Of a DNA stretch of 34,267 nucleotides, positions 25,833-32,788 are shown in pieces. This stretch comes from Lachnospiraceae bacterium (GTDB lineage Bacteria > Bacillota > Clostridia > Lachnospirales > Lachnospiraceae), in assembly GCA_022771765.1 (NCBI GenBank), contig JALELN010000009.1, positions 1 to 34,267 on the forward strand. The letters are read 5' to 3'. The notes under the pieces were generated by a model. That model was given only the letters and a program-made list of their open reading frames with translations, was not told where the DNA came from and did not search any database. Within the stretch, counting starts at the first letter, position 1; every line of letters starts with the position of its first letter. The position numbers were made by a program, and so were the translations under genes.

Positions 25833-26315
25833 TTATTTATGGTATGGCTCATGATTTAATATCCGATAGCTTCGATAGAGCTGTTCCAGAAGAATCACGC
25901 GCATAAGCTGATGTGGAAAGGTCATAGCGGAAAAACTGAGCCGCTCGTTACATTTACATAAAATAGATTGATGTAAACCGAGAGAACCTCCGATCACAAA
26001 GACAAGATTACTCTTTCCGCTGACTGCCAACTGTCCCATATGATTGGCAAATGCCACGGAATCAAAAGTTTTCCCATCTATTGCAAGAGCGATCACATAA
26101 TCGTTGTCTCTGATATGCGCCATGAGACGGGCGGCCTCTTTCTCCTTGATTTGCTGCTCTTCCGCCTCTGAGCTCTTATCCGGTGTCTTCTCATCTGCAA
26201 CTTCAATGACAGAGAGCTTACAGTAGCGGGACAGCCGTTTTTCGTACTCCGCGATGGCATCGCGGTAAAATTTTTCTTTTATTTTGCCTACGCATAAAAT
26301 TTTTATGTTAGACAT
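25833..26315 (-). CDS. rlmH: 23S rRNA (pseudouridine1915-N3)-methyltransferase RlmH
   Basis: SPOUT-class methyltransferase that modifies pseudouridine 1915 in 23S rRNA helix 69. The 160-residue length is standard. Signatures are the N-terminal IKILCVGKIKEKFYRDAIAEY, the SAM-binding knot FVIGGSLGL, and the C-terminal MTFPHQLMRVILLEQLYRSYRI with the final HEPYHK. Its ATG overlaps the scpB stop by 8 bases, which indicates translational coupling. Confidence 0.98.
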   Translation of the reverse strand: MSNIKILCVGKIKEKFYRDAIAEYEKRLSRYCKLSVIEVADEKTPDKSSEAEEQQIKEKEAARLMAHIRDNDYVIALAIDGKTFDSVAFANHMGQLAVSGKSNLVFVIGGSLGLHQSILCKCNERLSFSAMTFPHQLMRVILLEQLYRSYRILNHEPYHK

Positions 26316-26877
26316 TCAACTGTACCTGCATTTCCTCTTCCGCTTCCTGGCGGAATTCCTCTACCTGATCCGGATTCAAGACCGGAAGCTCGTCGATGGA
26401 ATGTACGCCAAAGCTGCGTAAAAACTCCTCTGTTGTTCCGAATAAAAGCGGCTTGCCCGGTGCGTCCAGACGTCCCAGCTCCTGAATCAGATTGTACTCC
26501 AGTAATTTATTCACTGCGTGGTCGCAGGATACACCGCGGATCTTCTCGATCTCCACACGGGTAATCGGCTGCTTATAGGCGATGATCGACAAGGTCTCCA
26601 GCAGTACATCGGTCAATGCGCGGTGCTTGGGCTGTTTTGCAATGCGGATGAGGTACTCATACATCTCCGGCTTTGTGCACATCTGATAAGAACCGTCCAG
26701 CTCCATGATGGCAATGCCACGATCTGCACTTTCGTAATCCTTGATCAGCTCATCCAATAATCGCTTTGTCTCATTTTTATCCAGTTCAATCGCTGCGGCA
26801 ATCTTTGAGAGTTCCACCGACTCACCCATCGTAAACAGAATGGATTCAATGATCGCCTTATAGTTTTGATTGTCCAT
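26308..26877 (-). CDS. scpB: Segregation and condensation protein B
   Basis: Kleisin-associated subunit of the SMC-ScpAB condensin, built from paired winged-helix domains. The 189-residue product contains the family stretches AIIESILFTMGESVELSKIA, RALTDVLLETLSIIAYKQPITRVEIEKIRG and LGRLDAPGKPLLFGTTEEFLRSFG. An AGGAG ribosome site lies 6 bases before the ATG. It follows scpA by 23 bases. Confidence 0.97.
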   Translation of the reverse strand: MDNQNYKAIIESILFTMGESVELSKIAAAIELDKNETKRLLDELIKDYESADRGIAIMELDGSYQMCTKPEMYEYLIRIAKQPKHRALTDVLLETLSIIAYKQPITRVEIEKIRGVSCDHAVNKLLEYNLIQELGRLDAPGKPLLFGTTEEFLRSFGVHSIDELPVLNPDQVEEFRQEAEEEMQVQLNV

Positions 26878-26900
26878 AAAAAGCTCCTGTTTCTATCGCA

Positions 26901-27653
26901 TCAGGCCGCAACCTGTGAGGTAATCTGGATATCATCAAAGATTGCCTCCTGCTTAATGCGGATTGTCCCCATCTTCATCAGTTCCAGAATCGCGAGAAAT
27001 GTCACAATGATCTCAGTCTTACTCTTTGCCTGCTCTAAAAGCCCCCGGAAGCTAAAGTGCTTATGGCTTTTGGCATAATTTTCCAGCGCTGACATGCAAT
27101 CCTCCAGCGAGATCTCCTCTTTCTGGATCTTACCGAATTTGGAACGGATCGGATCGATCTTGTCCACCTGTTTTTTCATCATGGACTGAAAGATCTCGTT
27201 GAGCTTGTCCAATGTCAGGTCGGCTACCAGTTCATCCAGATCCACCGGCTCCTCATAGGCAGCCACCTCCGCAGGAATTGTGGGAACCTTATATAATACA
27301 CGGCTCGCATCCATCTGGCGGTCCTTCAGTTCTCCGGAGATGTACTTGTACATCTTATACTCCAACAGCTGCTGTACCAGCTGCGCTCTCGGATCCTCCG
27401 CCTCCTCATCATCCTCTGTCTCAGGCGCAGGAAGCAGCATCTTTGCCTTGATATCCAGCAGTGTCGCAGCCATAACCATGAACTCACTCATGACATTCAG
27501 ATCCTGACGCTGCATCTCACGGATGTAATCCATATACTGATTGGTGATCTCCACGATCGGGATATCATAAATATTCACTTTATTCTTGTCAAGCAAATGC
27601 AGGAGCAAATCAAGCGGTCCCTCAAATGCTTGTAGTTTTACCGTCAAATCCAT
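26901..27653 (-). CDS. scpA: Segregation and condensation protein A (kleisin)
   Basis: Kleisin subunit that bridges SMC heads in the bacterial condensin. The 250-residue protein has the N-terminal SMC-neck-binding region LQAFEGPLDLLLHLLDKNKVNIYDI (about 7-31), a conserved MAATLLDIKAKMLLP segment and an acidic linker (about 100-110). The C-terminal winged helix holds IVTFLAILELMKMG. Length and layout are typical. It is the first gene after a predicted sigma-A promoter and heads the run scpA-scpB-rlmH. Confidence 0.97.
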   Translation of the reverse strand: MDLTVKLQAFEGPLDLLLHLLDKNKVNIYDIPIVEITNQYMDYIREMQRQDLNVMSEFMVMAATLLDIKAKMLLPAPETEDDEEAEDPRAQLVQQLLEYKMYKYISGELKDRQMDASRVLYKVPTIPAEVAAYEEPVDLDELVADLTLDKLNEIFQSMMKKQVDKIDPIRSKFGKIQKEEISLEDCMSALENYAKSHKHFSFRGLLEQAKSKTEIIVTFLAILELMKMGTIRIKQEAIFDDIQITSQVAA

Positions 27654-27692
27654 TGCACAAACCCCTAGATATTGTGTTTTCTGTCCTACCCT

Positions 27693-27721
27693 ATTCTATA
27701 CGCTGTGGACAGAAAATGCAA
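27693..27721 (-). promoter_or_regulatory. Predicted sigma-A promoter for the scpA operon
   Basis: On the minus strand, TTGCAT (27716-27721) and TAGAAT (27693-27698) are separated by 17 bases. The -10 matches TATAAT at five of six positions. Transcription would begin near 27686, about 33 bases before the scpA ATG, which carries an AGGGG ribosome site. The 127-base gap after the metallophosphoesterase gene makes a promoter here plausible. Confidence 0.6.
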
Positions 27722-27780
27722 GTACTTTTTGGACAGCTGGAAAATTATGTGTATTCTTTACAAAGGATGGGTAAATACAA

Positions 27781-28656
27781 CTATTTTTTTTTGCCCGGTT
27801 TTGCTGTGACCACCAGCAGCTCGCTGCGGTTGAAAATGCGTATATGAAACGTGTGCGTCCCCATCCCGCGGCTGACAAGCGCCGTCTGCGTACCCTCATC
27901 AAAGCGGCCAAAGCTGTGTTTCGGGAACAATTCAAACTGCGGGGAAATCACGCTCCCGATACCCGGAATACATACAAGCCCGCCATGGTAATGTCCGGAC
28001 AGACAAAGATCGGCACCCCACGTGAAATATTCCGGTACATACTTGGGCGTATGAGCCAGCAGAATCTGATAACGCGTCGCATCCGGCTCACCCAGACAGC
28101 GCGACAGCTCACCCGGTGCCAGCGGCGTATGAACTCCCTTTTTGTAATAGGACAGCGGCAGTTCCAGACCAAGCATAACAATCTCGTCCCCTTCCGTCTG
28201 CATGATCTCCCTCTCGTTGTTCAGGATATGCACGCCCAGCTCTGCCATTCGCGTTTTTAGGCGCTGGTACGGAAGATAGTTGACGTGCTCCGGGTTTTCC
28301 AGCCGGCTCTCATGATTCCCGTTGGAAAAATAGACAGGCGCAATCTCTGTCAATTGCTCCATCAGTTCCTCCGCCACGTAAAAACGTTCCGGTTTTGTGT
28401 GCACGATGAGATCCCCCGGAACGAGGATTGACTCCGGAGCTTCCTCGCGGATTGCCTGAATCAGGCGTTCATTATGTCTGCCATAGCGCCACAGATGCAG
28501 ATCCGCCAACACCACCCACGTATGGTTTTCCTTTAATTTGTCTGAACAAATCTGATAGTGTGTCCGGTTAAAATGCCTCAGTTCCCATACCTGCCAGAGT
28601 ACATAGATCAACCAAAGGAAACAAAAGACTCCGATGATTTTAAAAATAAGCGTCAC
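27781..28656 (-). CDS. Membrane-anchored metallophosphoesterase (YkuE/YaeI type)
   Basis: Calcineurin-like phosphoesterase with an N-terminal membrane anchor (residues 2-22). The metal-site motifs appear in order: DLHLW (about 52-56), VPGDLI, SNGNHESR, LLAHTP, and SGHYHGGL. All expected metal-site motifs are therefore present. Relatives include YkuE and YaeI, the latter acting on lipid A-type or undecaprenyl lipids in some bacteria, but the substrate here is not known. It is divergent from the carboxypeptidase gene, with 108 bases between them, and precedes scpA. Confidence 0.92.
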   Translation of the reverse strand: MTLIFKIIGVFCFLWLIYVLWQVWELRHFNRTHYQICSDKLKENHTWVVLADLHLWRYGRHNERLIQAIREEAPESILVPGDLIVHTKPERFYVAEELMEQLTEIAPVYFSNGNHESRLENPEHVNYLPYQRLKTRMAELGVHILNNEREIMQTEGDEIVMLGLELPLSYYKKGVHTPLAPGELSRCLGEPDATRYQILLAHTPKYVPEYFTWGADLCLSGHYHGGLVCIPGIGSVISPQFELFPKHSFGRFDEGTQTALVSRGMGTHTFHIRIFNRSELLVVTAKPGKKK

Positions 28657-28699
28657 CGCCTCTCATAAATGTTTTATAACTGTTTCACACATCCACAGC

Positions 28700-28713
28700 T
28701 ATGAATGTTCATA
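28700..28713. promoter_or_regulatory. 14-base dyad between divergent genes
   Basis: TATGAA and TTCATA form a near-perfect dyad separated by two bases, in the 108-base gap between the metallophosphoesterase and carboxypeptidase genes. It could be an operator acting on both, but short dyads also occur by chance. I did not find convincing -35/-10 pairs for either gene here. Confidence 0.25.
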
Positions 28714-28764
28714 AATTCTTCCGTCGCCTCGTAAACTATTACAAAGACCGGAAGGACCTGTTTT

Positions 28765-30024
28765 ATGCATCTGAATAACAATTTTAAAAAATGTGTCAAA
28801 AAAAGACTGTTTCCATTACTGCTTGTATCTGTACTTACACTCTGCTCTGTATGTTCTATATCAGCAGAGCCGGTCGCTACCGAAGGAACTGAAGCCGGCG
28901 ATACGGATTCTTCCGACAACCGGAATATGACAGACGACTCGACAGTTGCCCTAAATCCCGCAGCAAAATCAGCGCTCATCATGGAAGCAAAGACCGGAAC
29001 CGTCATCTATGAAAAAAATGCGGATGAGCGACTGCGTCCCGCCAGTGTTACAAAAATCATGACACTCCTGCTCATCTTTGAAGGTCTGGAAAAAAAGCAG
29101 TACACTCTGGATGACATCGTCACCGTTTCCGAACATGCTGCCTCCATGGGCGGCTCACAGGTCTATCTTGAGCCCGGTGAAACACAGACGGTAAACGATA
29201 TGATCAAATGTATCAGCATCGCCAGTGCCAACGATGCCAGCGTTGCCATGGCAGAATTTGTTGCCGGATCCGAACCGGCATTTGTGGAACAGATGAATAC
29301 CAGGGCCAAAGAACTGGGCATGAACAATACGACCTTTGTCAACTGCTGTGGTCTGGAAGCTGAAGGGCATCTGACGACCGCGCGGGATATTGCCCTCATG
29401 TCCCGGGAGCTGATCACGAAACATCCACAGATTCATGACTATTGTACCGTGTGGCAGGACACCATCACACACGAGACACGCCGCGGATCCTCAGAGTTTG
29501 GTCTGACCAACACAAACAAATTTTTAAAACAATACACTTACGCAAACGGATTAAAAACCGGATATACATCTCTAGCCAAATACTGTATCAGCGCAACAGC
29601 TGCCAAAGACTCGTTGCAGCTGATCACCGTTCTCATGGCGGAACCGGACATCAAATCCCGTGTGAAAGATCTGCAAACCTGTATGGATTACGGCTTTTCC
29701 AGATGCAAGCTCTACGAGGATCCGAATGATGATCCCCTGACACCGATTCCTGTCGCACACGGGAAAACAGACACGCTTTCCATCACCTACGACGGACCCA
29801 TGGAGTATCTGGACACAGATGGAAGGGATCTGTCCGCAGTAGAGAAAACTCTGTCCCTTCCGGAATCAATTCCGGCCCCCATCAAAGAAGGGGATATCGT
29901 TGGAGAAGCGGTCTACACGCTGAACGGTACTCTGCTGGGTTCCGTGTCCATCCGTGCGGCACAGTCCGTTGAACAGGCAGACTATAAATTCTTTTTTCTG
30001 AAAGCGGTACACGCGTTTTTTTAA
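28765..30024 (+). CDS. Serine-type D-alanyl-D-alanine carboxypeptidase (DacF/PBP5-like)
   Basis: Low-molecular-mass penicillin-binding protein that removes the terminal D-Ala of peptidoglycan stem peptides. A signal peptide (residues 1-34, basic then hydrophobic, ending SISA) precedes a Thr/Ser/Asp-rich linker. The catalytic motifs are SVTK (S94-K97), SAN (154-156) and KTG (264-266), in the S11 family order. The C-terminal PBP5-type domain runs from about 320, and the final segment (DYKFFFLKAVHAFF) is an amphipathic tail that probably holds it at the membrane. An AAGGACCTG ribosome site is about 6 bases before the ATG. It is the only plus-strand gene and converges on cls with 20 bases between the stops. 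Spore-specific (DacF) or vegetative (DacA) use is not decidable here. Confidence 0.94.
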   Translation: MHLNNNFKKCVKKRLFPLLLVSVLTLCSVCSISAEPVATEGTEAGDTDSSDNRNMTDDSTVALNPAAKSALIMEAKTGTVIYEKNADERLRPASVTKIMTLLLIFEGLEKKQYTLDDIVTVSEHAASMGGSQVYLEPGETQTVNDMIKCISIASANDASVAMAEFVAGSEPAFVEQMNTRAKELGMNNTTFVNCCGLEAEGHLTTARDIALMSRELITKHPQIHDYCTVWQDTITHETRRGSSEFGLTNTNKFLKQYTYANGLKTGYTSLAKYCISATAAKDSLQLITVLMAEPDIKSRVKDLQTCMDYGFSRCKLYEDPNDDPLTPIPVAHGKTDTLSITYDGPMEYLDTDGRDLSAVEKTLSLPESIPAPIKEGDIVGEAVYTLNGTLLGSVSIRAAQSVEQADYKFFFLKAVHAFF

Positions 30025-30044
30025 GAAGCTCACATACAAAACAG

Positions 30045-31583
30045 CTATAATAAAGGTGCAATCAGTCTCAGGAATGCATGCAGCATACGCATTCCGAAGG
30101 GATGCTTCCGCCGGCAATCCTCGATCATCACCTCTCTGGACACCGCAAATGTCTCAACCATATCTGTATACACCTGTGCGACCGCCGGAGCACGATACAG
30201 AAAAACACCACATTCAAAATGCAGGTAGAGACTGCGGTAGTCCAGATTAATGCTGCCGACGGTTGCGTATTGATCATCACAGACAAAGCATTTTGCGTGC
30301 AGAAAGCCCGGTGTATACTCATAGATGCGCACACCATTTTCCAGCAATCTTGCATAATGGGAGCGGGTCAGCATAAACACCATTTTTTTATCCGGGATAC
30401 CGGGGGTCACAATCCGCACGTCCACACCGCTCTTTGCCGCATTGCATAAAGCCACGGTCATTTCCTGGTCGAGGATCAGATAAGGAGTGAAAATATAGAC
30501 ATATCTGGTGGCACGGTTAATCATGTTCAAATAAACATTTTCACCGACATTTTCATTGTCCAGCGGCGTATCATCATAAGGCTGCACATATCCCTGCGTA
30601 GGAATCTGTTCCATGAAGGAGTCATCAGGCAGATAAGCTTCACAATCTGATTCACTGCCGACAATATAATCCCACATCTCCAGAAACATCACGATGAAGC
30701 TTCGCGAAGCCGCACCCTCCAGTCGGATTCCGGTATCCTTCCAGTAACCAAAACGATCAATTTTATTGATATACTCATCCGCAATATTCACGCCGCCTGT
30801 ATAACTGATCTTTCCATCCACCACCATAATTTTGCGATGGTCTCTGTGATTCATGATAATTGCCAGCACCGGACGCGCCGGATTAAAAGCGGCACATTTG
30901 ATTCCCTTTTCCTGCAGCTTGCGGTAAAAATGCGGAGGCATCTTATTCACACATCCCACATCATCATAGATCAGACGGACATCCACGCCCTCCGACACTT
31001 TTTTTGCCAGCTCCTCCACCAGCGTATCATACATTTCTCCGGTATCGAGAATAAAATATTCTAAAAAAATATATTTTTCCGCGCTTCGGATATCTGTAAG
31101 CATTGCCGCAAACAGTTCCTCCCCGCATTTATAATAACAGCTGGAAGTATGATCACAAAGCGGAGCGTGAGCCGCATGCCAGATATAATCAGACTGCATC
31201 GCTGCCTGCGGCTGCTCTTCCCGCAGGTTTTCCGTGATCAGCGTGTTTTCGGTCAGATAAGGCTCTTTTTTTGCATTGATGCTATCCATGCGCCGCCTTG
31301 TTCCACGTGTCAGACCCGGGCGGCCAAAAATCAGGTATACCGGTACTCCCACGATCGGAACCATCATAATAAAAAATACCCACGACAGCTTAAATGAAGG
31401 ATTCGACCAACGTGTTATAACAAAGAACGCCAGCAAAATCGCAATGATATTTAAAATTGCCGAGACAAAGTTATATCGCACACTGAAATCCGCCAAAAAC
31501 AGCACAATCCATGCGATCTGCAATAAGATCATCACTCCTATAATAAATAATCGACTTGTCAATAATTTAAAAATTCGTTTCAT
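30045..31583 (-). CDS. cls: Cardiolipin synthase (PLD type)
   Basis: Condenses two phosphatidylglycerol molecules to cardiolipin at the membrane. The 512-residue protein has two or three N-terminal membrane segments (about 11-31, 38-57 and 66-86), then two phospholipase D motifs: HRKIMVVD (H249-D256, followed by GKISYTGG) and HAKCFVCD (H429-D436, followed by DQYATVGSINLD). Both histidines and lysines are present. The RLIYDDVG and RIVTPGIPDKK stretches fit the family. The start, MKRIFKLL, has a GAGAGGA ribosome site. Upstream lies a palindromic spacer; downstream it converges on the carboxypeptidase gene. Confidence 0.96.
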   Translation of the reverse strand: MKRIFKLLTSRLFIIGVMILLQIAWIVLFLADFSVRYNFVSAILNIIAILLAFFVITRWSNPSFKLSWVFFIMMVPIVGVPVYLIFGRPGLTRGTRRRMDSINAKKEPYLTENTLITENLREEQPQAAMQSDYIWHAAHAPLCDHTSSCYYKCGEELFAAMLTDIRSAEKYIFLEYFILDTGEMYDTLVEELAKKVSEGVDVRLIYDDVGCVNKMPPHFYRKLQEKGIKCAAFNPARPVLAIIMNHRDHRKIMVVDGKISYTGGVNIADEYINKIDRFGYWKDTGIRLEGAASRSFIVMFLEMWDYIVGSESDCEAYLPDDSFMEQIPTQGYVQPYDDTPLDNENVGENVYLNMINRATRYVYIFTPYLILDQEMTVALCNAAKSGVDVRIVTPGIPDKKMVFMLTRSHYARLLENGVRIYEYTPGFLHAKCFVCDDQYATVGSINLDYRSLYLHFECGVFLYRAPAVAQVYTDMVETFAVSREVMIEDCRRKHPFGMRMLHAFLRLIAPLL

Positions 31584-31613
31584 CGTGTGTGTTCCTCTCT
31601 GATTCCATGATTC

Positions 31614-31736
31614 GCAGTGCAGACCACTCGAAAAATCACAGATTTTTCTCGTTGTCGTGCATTCGCACTATCAAAATCATAAATTACAAATCCATCTGCG
31701 AGCAGATAATTTGTAATTCAATGATTTTGGCACTGC
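31614..31736. repeat. Intergenic palindromic element (nested inverted repeats)
   Basis: The spacer between the subtilase and cls genes holds several inverted repeats. The largest is a 58-base hairpin at 31672-31729 with arms of 9, 10 and 6 bases: CAAAATCAT/ATGATTTTG, AATTACAAAT/ATTTGTAATT and ATCTGC/GCAGAT, around a GA loop. A second is GAAAAATC (31630-31637) and GATTTTTC (31641-31648) with a 3-base loop. A small GTGC/GCAC hairpin lies at 31657-31668. An outer pair, GCAGTGC (31614-31620) and GCACTGC (31730-31736), encloses all three, so the RNA could fold as a multi-branched structure. No T-run follows. Candidate MITE/REP-like repeat or structured leader of cls. Confidence 0.75.
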
Positions 31737-31751
31737 TCATTGTTTATCATA

Positions 31752-32627
31752 TCATATAAGCTGTGCAAAATCAAAATTTCCCCATCCCGGTTTTCCTTTT
31801 CTGCGCTGCAGCTTACTGTACAGAAACAGCTTCAGATCGGAAGGCGCAAAATCCGGGTAAATTTCACCCAGAACAGCCAGCCCGCCGGTCACAACAGCTG
31901 TCGACATGGATGTTCCGCTCTTGCTCACATAGCCTCCATGGCTGCCACAGCTGATAATATGTGTTCCGGGTGCCAGAATCTCCGGCTTTGTGACACAGGT
32001 CTCTGTCGGTCCCCTGCCGCTGTATCCCAAATGCATGCTTCCCTTCAGCAGCACACGGTCATCGTCATCCAGACTGCCCACAGTGATCAATTCGGGAATC
32101 GTACCCGGCACTGTCACAGAAGAAGCGCCGGGCCCGTTGTTTCCGGATGCAGCCACCACACAGATCCCATTTTCCCATAACGCCTGAATTGCCGTGACTA
32201 AAGCCTGTTGCTCCTCACGCTTTGTCTGTGGCATCATCCCGATGGAAATATTTAAAAAACGGATATTATATCGCCGTCGATTGTTTAAAATCCAGTCAAC
32301 CGCCCGCACAACTGACTCAACGTTCCCGTTTCCCATTGTATCCAGTACTTTTATGACAATGTAATGACACTCCGGAGCAATCCCAGTATATTTTCCATTA
32401 CTGAGTGCTCCGCTTCCGCCGATAATCCCCGCAAGGTGTGTGCCGTGACCATTGTCATCATAGATACCGGTGCGTTTATTCACAAAGTCCTTGAAATCCA
32501 ACACCCGGTTTCGAAAATCCGGATGCATGGTCATTCCCGTATCCAAAATTGCCACATTGGAACCGCCACCAAAATACCCTTCGCCATGAGGAAGCTCTGT
32601 ATGAATTAATTTTCGTACACGTTCCAT
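31752..32627 (-). CDS. Cytoplasmic S8 family serine peptidase (subtilase)
   Basis: A compact subtilisin-type protease of 291 residues. The catalytic triad is Asp29 (AILDTG), His61 (NGHGTHLAG) and Ser240 (SGTSMSTA), with the oxyanion asparagine N163 in AASGNNGPG. There is no signal peptide or pro-domain, and the catalytic Asp comes within 30 residues of the start, so it resembles intracellular AprX/ISP-type subtilases. The substrate is unknown. An AAGGG ribosome site precedes the ATG, and the gene lies after the pnp terminator, so it is probably transcribed separately. Confidence 0.93.
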   Translation of the reverse strand: MERVRKLIHTELPHGEGYFGGGSNVAILDTGMTMHPDFRNRVLDFKDFVNKRTGIYDDNGHGTHLAGIIGGSGALSNGKYTGIAPECHYIVIKVLDTMGNGNVESVVRAVDWILNNRRRYNIRFLNISIGMMPQTKREEQQALVTAIQALWENGICVVAASGNNGPGASSVTVPGTIPELITVGSLDDDDRVLLKGSMHLGYSGRGPTETCVTKPEILAPGTHIISCGSHGGYVSKSGTSMSTAVVTGGLAVLGEIYPDFAPSDLKLFLYSKLQRRKGKPGWGNFDFAQLI

Positions 32628-32731
32628 ATATCATCCCTTGCCATCATCCAATAAAAGTCAAAACATAAAACAATTACTGATTTATCTTATGCAGGAAAAA
32701 TATGAACGTGTTCTGTACTTCATCTGAAAAC

Positions 32732-32764
32732 AAAAAAGAGGAATCGGTTTTGCACCAATTCCTC
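32732..32764 (-). terminator. Intrinsic terminator of pnp
   Basis: On the minus strand an 11-base stem (GAGGAATTGGT pairing with ACCGATTCCTC, with one T-G wobble) and a 5-base loop are followed by six T residues. It starts about 25 bases after the pnp stop codon and separates pnp from the subtilase gene. Confidence 0.92.
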
Positions 32765-32788
32765 CTCCGTATCGGTTTTTCAACCGGT

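Noticed and set aside
29990..30024. Possible terminator at the end of the carboxypeptidase gene (T-run after GCGGTACACGCG)
   Set aside because: The stem is only about six bases with a bulge and lies inside the coding region; too weak to call.
31684..31740. 18-codon open frame (starting MSSAKIIELQ) across the large hairpin upstream of cls
   Set aside because: No ribosome binding site; the coding appearance comes from the palindrome. It could still matter if the repeat is dispersed.
32628..32731. Promoter for the subtilase gene
   Set aside because: Several AT-rich candidates exist after the pnp terminator, but none pairs a good -35 with a good -10 at 16-18 base spacing.
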